Source of the DNA: Bacteroidota bacterium
GTDB lineage: Bacteria > Bacteroidota > Bacteroidia > Chitinophagales > Chitinophagaceae
NCBI GenBank assembly: GCA_947457085.1
Contig: CANGUS010000142.1
Location: 1 to 5,349 of the forward strand
Direction of reading: 5' to 3'
DNA length: 5,349 bases
Positions within the stretch are counted from its first letter, which is position 1, and every line of letters starts with the position of its first letter. Made by a program: the position numbers and the translations under genes. The notes beneath the pieces were generated by a model. That model was given only the letters and a program-made list of their open reading frames with translations, was not told where the DNA came from and searched no databases. Below, one piece after another: positions 1-5,349 of this stretch.

Positions 1-35
1 AAGAAAAGAGTTCTCAATAAGAGAACTCTTTTTTT
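1..35 (+). terminator. Rho-independent terminator of an upstream gene
   Basis: A perfect 9-bp stem (AGAGTTCTC at 7-15 pairing with GAGAACTCT at 21-29) encloses a 5-base loop (AATAA) and runs straight into seven T residues (29-35). The A-rich bases 1-6 can also pair with the T run, and on the reverse strand they give a TTTTCTT tail, so the hairpin could work in both directions. It most likely ends a forward-strand gene left of the window, which separates that gene from the rhomboid operon. No coding sequence of that gene is visible here. Confidence 0.88.
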
Positions 36-48
36 ATGTAAAATATTA

Positions 49-78
49 ATTGAGTGAATATCTCTAGCTTCATTCAAT
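49..78. repeat. Inverted repeat/hairpin in the region upstream of the operon
   Basis: ATTGAGTGAA (49-58) pairs with TTCATTCAAT (69-78) over 10 bp, with one G-T wobble at 54/73 and a 10-base loop. No T run follows, so it does not look like a second terminator. It lies about 100 bases before the operon's promoter, too far upstream for a classic repressor site. It could be an upstream regulator site, a processing hairpin in a read-through transcript, or chance in AT-rich DNA. I see nothing else identifiable between 79 and 176. Confidence 0.35.
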
Positions 79-176
79 ATTATACAAAATGTGCACTTAT
101 TATTGGCTATTGATGAAAATTGTTAATTTATTAATAAGTATAGATTTTTATAATTCTTTTTAGAAACTGTACGCCT

Positions 177-184
177 TACTTTTG
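177..184 (+). promoter_or_regulatory. Bacteroidota-type -7 promoter box of the rhomboid operon
   Basis: TACTTTTG matches the TAnnTTTG -7 consensus of the Bacteroidota primary sigma factor at every defined position. It is followed by CA, as is common in these promoters. A matching -33 TTTG about 19 bases upstream is not clear; only the T-rich stretch 154-160 lies there. Transcription would be expected to start within a few bases of the box, at about 188-191. That is on top of the ATG at 189, so the first mRNA is probably leaderless or nearly so. Confidence 0.7.
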
Positions 185-188
185 CAGT

Positions 189-1040
189 ATGGATTATAGA
201 CCAACCCGATTTGAAGTTTTGCCCCCAGTTGTTAAAAATTTAATGATCATTAATGGTTTGTTTTTTTTAGCAATGATTATTTTAGGAAAGCAAGGTATCG
301 ACATTTCTCAACATCTTGCTTTATATCATTGGAGTTCCGATAAGTTTAGAATTTGGCAATTAGTAACACACATGTTTATGCATGGAGGAAATCCTGCAGA
401 TCCTGAAGGTGGTTTTATGCACTTGTTTTCAAACATGTTTGCGCTTTGGATGTTTGGCTCAATTTTAGAAAATATGTTTGGTGCAAAACGATTCCTCACC
501 TTTTATATACTTTGTGGTATTGGTGCATCCATATTTTACTTAGGATTTTTAAGCTATGATTTTTATACATTAAAAAATGCAATTGTTCATTTTAATGCAA
601 ATCCAACTTATAAAGAATATGGAAGTTTTCTTTCTCAAAACTATTCTGCTTCAGCCAATCTGCAAGATCCTTTTTTTCAATTAAAAGCGGCATGGGAATA
701 TGATCCCAATAATATTGTATTTATTAATCAAGCAAAAGCCTATATCCATGATTATTACCAAATTACAATCAGTAATCCTATTGTAGGTGCTTCTGGGGCT
801 GTGTTTGGTTTGTTATTTGCCTTTGGTTATTTATTTCCGAATACAATAATTCAAATATATTTTTTCTTTCCTATCAAAGCAAAATACTTTGTTGCACTTT
901 ATGCAGCCATCGAGTTGTATTTTGGATTCAAAAATAGTGCAGGAGACAATGTAGCACATACAGCCCATTTAGGAGGAATGCTCATTGCATTTATTATTTT
1001 AAAAATTTGGAATAAAAACAATCGTAAAAACTTTTATTAA
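189..1040 (+). CDS. Rhomboid family intramembrane serine protease, catalytically complete
   Basis: Inner-membrane protease of 283 residues that should cut transmembrane substrates within or near the bilayer. The rhomboid signatures are all visible: the HxxxN motif in TM2 (His78, Asn82), the catalytic serine in GASGAVFG (Ser202) and the catalytic histidine in AHLGG (His260), giving the Ser-His dyad known from GlpG. Predicted membrane segments lie at about 17-34, 76-95, 101-121, 198-215, 220-245 and 253-273. Between TM3 and TM4 there is an insert of about 75 residues (roughly 121-196). By the GlpG topology this loop faces the periplasm next to the active site. The N-terminus (YRP then LPPVVKNLMIIN) resembles the usual start of Bacteroidota rhomboids, which supports the ATG at 189 even though the promoter box ends at 184. 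No Shine-Dalgarno is present. It is the first gene of the operon and its stop lies 2 bases before the next ATG. The family call is secure; the substrate is unknown. Confidence 0.95.
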   Translation: MDYRPTRFEVLPPVVKNLMIINGLFFLAMIILGKQGIDISQHLALYHWSSDKFRIWQLVTHMFMHGGNPADPEGGFMHLFSNMFALWMFGSILENMFGAKRFLTFYILCGIGASIFYLGFLSYDFYTLKNAIVHFNANPTYKEYGSFLSQNYSASANLQDPFFQLKAAWEYDPNNIVFINQAKAYIHDYYQITISNPIVGASGAVFGLLFAFGYLFPNTIIQIYFFFPIKAKYFVALYAAIELYFGFKNSAGDNVAHTAHLGGMLIAFIILKIWNKNNRKNFY

Positions 1041-1042
1041 TT

Positions 1043-1900
1043 ATGTCTAACGCAAGTTCTTTTATAAAATATATTTCTAAAAGCGATATTTTAAAAATTA
1101 TCGTAGCTACTACTTTGTTTTTTGTAATAGTTCAATCTATCAGAATTACATTGTTGATGAATGATGAACCAACTACTTTTTATGATGTACACGTTTGGAG
1201 AAACATAGGAATTACGTCTACTTTTTCAAGTTGGGCTTCTCATTTTTGGAGTATGATCACTTTTATGTTTGCCGAAGATAATTTTTGGCAAGTCGTTGGT
1301 AATATGATTTGGCTTTGGGTTTTTGGAAGTGTAATTGAAGATTTAAAAGGTAGTTATAGAGTATTGCCAATTTATCTACTTGGAGGCATTTTTTCTGCCT
1401 TTATTTTTATATTATTAGGAAGTATTTTAAAACCTACTGAAGTTAATTTTTATGCCGGTGCAATGCCTGCTATTATGGCTGTGGCAGTAGCTACTATTGT
1501 ATACAAACCCAATTATCAATTTTGGTTTTTATTCGGCAAAGGCATTCCTGTTTGGATTTTTGGAGTGGTTTATTTTATCCTTCAATTAGTAGCCATACAA
1601 GAGTATAATTTGCAAAATGTAAGTTTGATGATAGGTGCCATACTAGTTGGTATCAGTTATAATTATGGCTTTGGCTTTATTTTTGATAAATTAACTACAG
1701 GTTTCAAAAATTTAGCTGCATACTTTGAAAACAATCGAAATTTTGTAAACAAAAAAGATGGGTACAATTTTTCAGAACCAAAAAAGTTAAAAGTAGATAC
1801 AACGAATATAGATGTGATTTTAGATAAGATAAACAGCAAAGGAATGGACTCGTTGTCTGCCAAAGAAAAATCTATTTTAGAGAGTTTTAGTAAAAAATAA
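1043..1900 (+). CDS. Rhomboid-fold membrane protein lacking catalytic residues (pseudoprotease), with DUF6576-like C-terminal tail
   Basis: A 285-residue multi-spanning protein that follows the active rhomboid by 2 bases and should be translationally coupled to it. The rhomboid framework is clear: a TM2 motif ending NMIWLWVFGS (Asn87 kept), a TM3 with a GG-containing helix (about 107-128), and a TM4 with the AVAVATIVYKPNY pattern. The catalytic positions are changed. The histidine of HxxxN is Gln83, GxSG reads GAMP with Met141 in place of serine, and the TM6 AHLGG region reads VSLMIG with Ser194 in place of histidine. No other histidine or serine obviously replaces the dyad. Residues about 250-285 (a DVILDKI helix, then SLSAKEKSIL and SK) resemble the DUF6576 tail found on many Bacteroidota rhomboids and are probably cytosolic. 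The frame is open throughout, so this is a maintained gene, not a decayed one. The likely role is non-proteolytic, such as substrate binding or control of the neighbouring protease; this is inferred. Confidence 0.85.
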   Translation: MSNASSFIKYISKSDILKIIVATTLFFVIVQSIRITLLMNDEPTTFYDVHVWRNIGITSTFSSWASHFWSMITFMFAEDNFWQVVGNMIWLWVFGSVIEDLKGSYRVLPIYLLGGIFSAFIFILLGSILKPTEVNFYAGAMPAIMAVAVATIVYKPNYQFWFLFGKGIPVWIFGVVYFILQLVAIQEYNLQNVSLMIGAILVGISYNYGFGFIFDKLTTGFKNLAAYFENNRNFVNKKDGYNFSEPKKLKVDTTNIDVILDKINSKGMDSLSAKEKSILESFSKK

Positions 1901-1907
1901 TAATCGA

Positions 1908-3008
1908 TTGCGTAAGTTTTTAAAATATTCTTTTTTAATTGGGTGCATTGTAAATGCGCTATTACTCTCAATTTGTAGGGTCATTCCTAACATCAATCCT
2001 TTTGAACAAAGTATAATTGGTATTCTTAGTTTTTTAACACTTGTTTTTGCAGTTATTAATTTCGCATTCATATTATTCTGGATTTTTACTAAAAAATTTT
2101 GGTTTGTTTCAATACCTCTTGTAGCATTTTTCTTAAGCTGGGGTGTCGTGAGTGTTACTGTGGGTGGACATTTTTGGCCATCAAATGAATTAAAACAAAA
2201 TGACAGTTCATTTACTTTAATGAGTTATAATGTTCGTTTATTGGATTTATATAATTGGAGTGGAGATAAATCAACACGTAAAAAAATGTTAGATTTCATT
2301 AAAGAAAAAAAATCTTCTGTACTTTGTTTGCAAGAATTTTATTCAGGCAATGACAGTGTAGGCATTGATAACATTAAGGCGATTAGTGATAGTTGTGATT
2401 ACCCATATTACGCCGAATGTGCGATTAATGAAAACAAACGAGGCAAATGGGGGAGTATTATTTTTTCGAAACTACCTATTGTAAAATCGATTAATCATGA
2501 TATAGATGTTGCCGGAAGTAATTTATTGCAAGAGGTTCAACTGAAATTTAAAAATGATACGTTTTCAATTTTTAATGTGCATTTAAAATCTAATAGATTT
2601 AGCTCACAAGAAACCGATTTTGTTGCGAATGGCTCTTCGAACTCTTGGGATGAAAAAACAAAACAAGAAACAAAATCCATATATTCAAAACTTGAAAAAA
2701 GTTCAATTAACAGAGGCTTAGAATCATCATTGGTGAGTAGAATTATTAAAAAAAATAATTATCCATCTATAGTTTGTGGTGATTTAAATGAAATAGCTAG
2801 CTCTTATGTTTATTTTAAAATCAGAGGAAATAAAAAAGATGCATTTTTAGAAAAAGGACTTGGATTTGGAGCTACTTACAATAAATTTATCCCTTTGCTT
2901 CGCATCGATTATTTGTTTCATGATGAAAAAATAAACTTACTTGGATTTGAAAAACTAATCGTTCCTTATTCTGATCATTACCCACTTTTTGCTAATTTTA
3001 GTATGTAA
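1908..3008 (+). CDS. Membrane-anchored endonuclease/exonuclease/phosphatase (EEP) family protein, TTG start
   Basis: A 366-residue protein: three N-terminal membrane helices (about 5-23, 34-60, 64-86), then a complete EEP (DNase I-like) metal-dependent phosphoesterase domain from about 102 to 366. Family motifs in order are SYNVR (Asn108), LQEF (metal-binding Glu143), WGSIIFSKLPI (181-191), NVHLKS (His225), GDLNE (Asp292, Asn294), RIDYLF (Asp334) and SDHYPL (Asp356, catalytic His357). The substrate could be nucleic acid, a phospholipid or another phosphoester; the sequence does not decide. Positive charges in MRKFLK and TKK suggest N-in, C-out topology, placing the enzyme domain in the periplasm. 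The start is TTG at 1908, 7 bases after the previous stop. No ATG or GTG lies in frame between the upstream stop at 1878 and this codon, and the next in-frame ATG (residue 105) would remove the membrane anchor and cut into the enzyme domain. No Shine-Dalgarno is seen; coupling to the previous gene is likely. Confidence 0.9.
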   Translation: MRKFLKYSFLIGCIVNALLLSICRVIPNINPFEQSIIGILSFLTLVFAVINFAFILFWIFTKKFWFVSIPLVAFFLSWGVVSVTVGGHFWPSNELKQNDSSFTLMSYNVRLLDLYNWSGDKSTRKKMLDFIKEKKSSVLCLQEFYSGNDSVGIDNIKAISDSCDYPYYAECAINENKRGKWGSIIFSKLPIVKSINHDIDVAGSNLLQEVQLKFKNDTFSIFNVHLKSNRFSSQETDFVANGSSNSWDEKTKQETKSIYSKLEKSSINRGLESSLVSRIIKKNNYPSIVCGDLNEIASSYVYFKIRGNKKDAFLEKGLGFGATYNKFIPLLRIDYLFHDEKINLLGFEKLIVPYSDHYPLFANFSM

Positions 3009-3012
3009 TTTA

Positions 3013-3044
3013 GTTTATGAGTCACTTTGACCTATGATCATTTT
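3013..3044 (+). terminator. Weak candidate terminator in the convergent gap
   Basis: The 64-base gap 3009-3072 between the two convergent genes holds one imperfect hairpin. GTCA (3021-3024) pairs with TGAC (3028-3031) across a CTT loop. The stem extends outward to 3013 and 3039 through two mismatches and two G-T wobbles, then four T residues follow (3041-3044). This is much weaker than the terminator at 1-35, and nothing convincing is seen for the reverse gene. Termination may be Rho-dependent, or the transcripts may overlap at their 3' ends. Confidence 0.25.
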
Positions 3045-3072
3045 AGGAAGTAGAATTATTTGATTGAAGAGT

Positions 3073-5298
3073 TTAATTATTATCCAACCTTACTACTTTA
3101 TAAATTCCATTTAACTTTTCTAATCGAACACACAATTCATTTAATTCTTCTTTATGGTTTACAAAAACCATGATAGTACCTTCAAACAATCCATCTTTAG
3201 AATCGATACTCATGCTGCGCATATTCATTTTAAGTTCACCAGACACTACATTGGTAATCTTATGAATAATTCCGACATCATCAAGTCCATTTATTTTTAC
3301 TCCGGTTAAAAAACTAATTTCTTTATTTTTAGCCCACTTGGCTTTTACAACTCGGTGCCCATAATTTGCTAAAAGAGTTGATGCATTGGGGCAATTCGTA
3401 CGATGAATTTTTAAGCCTTCCCCTGCGGTTACAAAACCAAATACATCGTCGCCTGGGATTGGCTGACAACAATTTGCAAGTTTGTATTGAATTTTATCAC
3501 TGCTTTCACCAAACAATATCAATTCATAGCCCTTGTTAGGAATTTGTTTTTGCAAATCAATATCATGGCCATCTTTGATAATTTCTTTTTTTATTTCTTC
3601 AGGGAAAATGATTTTTTCATTGCCAAATTTTAGTTTTGAAAATTCTTTCACATCGAAGGACCCTTTTGCGATCGCATAAAATAAATCTAACGCAGAAGCG
3701 TATTTGTAAAATACTGCAATCTCAGAAAAGTAGGTTTTCACATTTGGAATGTTTAAATGGTCAATCTTTCGTAAGAAAGTTGCTTTACCATCTTCAGCAA
3801 TCATTCTTTTTTCCTCTTTTAAATAATATTTAATTCGAGATTTGGCTTTGGCGGTAACCACAAATTTCAACCAATCATCATTCGGTTTTTGCTTCTTGGA
3901 TGTAATGATTTCGATTTGATCAGCATTTTTTAAAACATGATTGATGGGCACCAATTTATAATTCACTTTCGCCCCAATGCAATTTTTTCCTAACTCCGAA
4001 TGGATATCAAAAGCAAAGTCTAAAGCAGACGCACCTAAAGGTAAAACCCGCATATCTCCATTGGGAGTGTAGGTGTAAATTTCTTCTGTAAAGATATCTA
4101 ATTTTAAATCCTGAATAAAATCCATTGCATTGTTATCAGGATTTTGCAACAATTCTTTGATGTGTTTTAACCAATCATCTAATTTAGATTCTTGCGATGT
4201 GCCATCTTTATATTTCCAATGTGCTGCCAATCCTTTTTCGGCAATTTCATTCATTCGTTCAGTTCGAATTTGCACTTCAACCCATTTACCTTCAGGACCC
4301 ATTACGGTTGTGTGCAATGCCTCATAACCATTGCTTTTAGGAGTACTTACCCAATCCCTCAGTCGCTCTAAGCTGTGTTGATATTTGCTCGTAATAATTG
4401 AAAATGCATTCCAACAATCTGCTTTTTCATTGTCTGTTTTTAATATAATTCGTACAGCAAATAAATCATATACTTCTTCAAAGGCAACATGCTTTGTTTT
4501 AATTTTATTTAATATAGAGTGAACAGATTTCGGTCTGCCAAAAATTTCAAAATCAAAGCCGGCTTCTTCCAAAGCACCTTTAATAGGTTTTATAAATTCA
4601 TTGACATATTTCGTTCGTTCTCGTTTAGTTTCTTTCAGTTTTTGTGTAATTTCATTGTAGACATCTCGTTCTGTAAATTTCAAACTTAAGTCTTCCAGTT
4701 CTGATTTTATTTCATATAGTCCTAAACGATTAGCCAACGGAGCATATAAAAAAGTAGTCTCTGAAGCTATTTTTAATTGCTTATCACGGCTCATACTGTC
4801 TAATGTGCGCATATTATGCAAACGGTCTGCAATTTTTATTAAAATAACTCGAGGGTCATCCGCTAAAGTCAATAAAATTTTCTTGAAATTTTCGGCTTGT
4901 TCTGTTGTGTTTTTGGTTTCAACTACGTTAGATATTTTAGTCAAACCTTCCACAATTTTTGAGCAAGAATTCCCAAATTCCATTTCAATATCTTCTAATG
5001 TCAGTTCTGTGTCTTCTACTGTATCATGTAATAAGGCACATATAACAGAGGTTACACCCAGTGAAATTTCTTCAACCACAATTTTAGCAACCGCCAATGG
5101 ATGGAAGATATAAGGTTCTCCTGATTTTCTGCGCATGTGTTGATGTGCCTCAGCAGCCATTTCAAAGGCGCGCCTAACTAATTGTTTGTCCCCTTTTTTT
5201 AATCGAGATTTTATTGCTCGCAACAGCGAACGATATTCTCTCAATATCATTTTTTTTTCTTCCTCTGGCGATAAATTGTATTTCTCAATGATTTCCAT
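3073..5298 (-). CDS. rel: Bifunctional (p)ppGpp synthetase/hydrolase, RelA/SpoT family (Rel)
   Basis: A full-length 741-residue long Rel protein, the usual size for the family. It makes (p)ppGpp from ATP and GTP/GDP in starvation and also hydrolyses it. Domains in order: HD hydrolase (about 40-200) with His66, the His91-Asp92 pair, Glu95-Asp96 and the ADRLHNMRTL motif (Asp158, Asn162), all intact. Next is the RelA/SpoT synthetase (about 250-365) with GRPKS (254-258), YDLFAVRI (Asp278) and the EVQIRT motif (Glu341). Then come a TGS domain (about 405-468), a helical region, a CC/zinc-finger-like motif (Cys610, Cys611, His632, Cys636) and a C-terminal ACT domain (about 660-740). The substrate-site motif reads RLRD (312-315), a conservative variant of the RxKD found in bifunctional enzymes and not the ExDD of synthetase-only RelA. 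With the intact HD site this supports dual activity. The ATG at 5298 gives the complete N-terminus; no Shine-Dalgarno precedes it. It is convergent with the operon and not linked to it in function. It could equally be labelled relA or spoT. Confidence 0.97.
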   Translation of the reverse strand: MEIIEKYNLSPEEEKKMILREYRSLLRAIKSRLKKGDKQLVRRAFEMAAEAHQHMRRKSGEPYIFHPLAVAKIVVEEISLGVTSVICALLHDTVEDTELTLEDIEMEFGNSCSKIVEGLTKISNVVETKNTTEQAENFKKILLTLADDPRVILIKIADRLHNMRTLDSMSRDKQLKIASETTFLYAPLANRLGLYEIKSELEDLSLKFTERDVYNEITQKLKETKRERTKYVNEFIKPIKGALEEAGFDFEIFGRPKSVHSILNKIKTKHVAFEEVYDLFAVRIILKTDNEKADCWNAFSIITSKYQHSLERLRDWVSTPKSNGYEALHTTVMGPEGKWVEVQIRTERMNEIAEKGLAAHWKYKDGTSQESKLDDWLKHIKELLQNPDNNAMDFIQDLKLDIFTEEIYTYTPNGDMRVLPLGASALDFAFDIHSELGKNCIGAKVNYKLVPINHVLKNADQIEIITSKKQKPNDDWLKFVVTAKAKSRIKYYLKEEKRMIAEDGKATFLRKIDHLNIPNVKTYFSEIAVFYKYASALDLFYAIAKGSFDVKEFSKLKFGNEKIIFPEEIKKEIIKDGHDIDLQKQIPNKGYELILFGESSDKIQYKLANCCQPIPGDDVFGFVTAGEGLKIHRTNCPNASTLLANYGHRVVKAKWAKNKEISFLTGVKINGLDDVGIIHKITNVVSGELKMNMRSMSIDSKDGLFEGTIMVFVNHKEELNELCVRLEKLNGIYKVVRLDNN

Positions 5299-5313
5299 AT
5301 CACACTTTCAATT

Positions 5314-5339
5314 AAAGTAAATATAGTTTTATTTACTTT
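5314..5339. repeat. Perfect 10-bp inverted repeat upstream of rel
   Basis: AAAGTAAATA (5314-5323) and TATTTACTTT (5330-5339) are exact reverse complements around a 6-base spacer. The repeat starts 16 bases before the rel start codon and overlaps the best promoter-like box at 5318-5325. This position would suit an operator for a dimeric regulator, or a hairpin at the 5' end of the transcript if transcription starts further upstream. Its low GC content means chance is possible. Confidence 0.5.
5318..5325 (-). promoter_or_regulatory. Candidate -7 promoter box of rel
   Basis: On the reverse strand this reads TATATTTA, matching TAnnTTTG at every defined position except the last. The start point would be around 5312, giving a leader of about a dozen bases before the ATG at 5298. 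A -33 element would fall near the window edge (about 5344-5349), where only T-rich sequence is visible. An overlapping alternative, TACTTTAA (5312-5319), fits less well. The true promoter may lie beyond the window. Confidence 0.3.
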
Positions 5340-5349
5340 TAAAATAAAT

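Larger units (their letters stand above)
189..3008 (+). other. Probable three-gene operon: rhomboid protease, pseudo-rhomboid, EEP protein
   Basis: The three forward genes are separated by only 2 and 7 bases, with no hairpin or promoter box between them, and share the single promoter at 177-184. All three products are predicted to be in the inner membrane. From general knowledge of Bacteroidota genomes, two adjacent rhomboids followed by an EEP protein is a recurring arrangement, often near mutL. Whether mutL lies to the left here cannot be seen, and the terminator at 1-35 would separate it in any case. Confidence 0.8.

Noticed and set aside
91..96. GTGCAC palindrome upstream of the operon
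   Set aside because: A single 6-base palindrome is expected by chance and has no matching partner nearby.
1043..1900. Second rhomboid as a decaying pseudogene
   Set aside because: The frame is full length with no stop or frameshift, the non-catalytic fold residues and C-terminal tail are kept, and the operon spacing is tight. A maintained pseudoprotease fits better.
1663..2071. Two overlapping reverse-strand open frames across the rhomboid/EEP junction
   Set aside because: They lie opposite two well-supported coding sequences, show no domain, membrane pattern or start signal of their own, and read as shadow frames.
3636..3833. Short forward open frame of 65 codons inside rel
   Set aside because: It is antisense to the helical region of rel with no recognisable motif; a chance frame in the complement of a real gene.
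4130..4327. Short forward open frame of 65 codons inside rel
   Set aside because: It is antisense to the conserved synthetase domain, and its composition (rich in Ser and Cys) reflects the complementary codons.
4805..5113. Forward open frame of 102 codons inside rel
   Set aside because: It is antisense to the HD domain, with Ser/Val/Ile repeats typical of complementary reading and no start signal.
1..5349. Mobile element, CRISPR array, tRNA or phage-defence system
   Set aside because: No direct repeats, transposase, integrase, spacer-repeat pattern or tRNA-like fold is visible; the genes are ordinary chromosomal families.

Overview
The window is AT-rich bacterial DNA (GC content by eye about one third). 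It looks like Bacteroidota (Flavobacteria, Sphingobacteria or Chitinophagia type). Three things support this: a TAnnTTTG-type -7 promoter box directly before the first gene, no recognisable Shine-Dalgarno sequence before any of the four genes, and protein families in the forms typical of that phylum. The species cannot be named from the sequence.

Layout. Positions 1-188 hold a strong intrinsic terminator at the left edge (presumably the end of an upstream gene outside the window), a second hairpin, and a promoter whose -7 box ends only 4 bases before the first ATG. A tight forward operon of three membrane proteins follows (189-3008). The first is a rhomboid intramembrane serine protease with all key catalytic residues. 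The second, 2 bases later, is a rhomboid-fold protein that has lost the catalytic serine and histidine but keeps a DUF6576-like C-terminal tail. The third, 7 bases later, is a membrane-anchored endonuclease/exonuclease/phosphatase (EEP) family protein that appears to start with TTG. A 64-base convergent gap without a convincing terminator separates the operon from a complete reverse-strand rel (relA/spoT family) gene (3073-5298), the bifunctional (p)ppGpp synthetase/hydrolase. Its promoter region at the right edge carries a perfect 10-bp inverted repeat.

How they work together. The three forward genes are almost certainly cotranscribed. An active rhomboid beside a rhomboid pseudoprotease suggests a protease with a substrate-binding or regulatory partner, but the sequence does not give the substrate. 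The predicted topology of the EEP protein puts its catalytic domain on the periplasmic side, so all three products would act in or at the inner membrane. Rel is a separate transcription unit for the stringent response with no visible functional link to the operon. I see no mobile elements, RNA genes, CRISPR arrays or truncated genes. The most unusual point is the catalytically dead second rhomboid. Most of the rest is ordinary chromosomal core content for this phylum.
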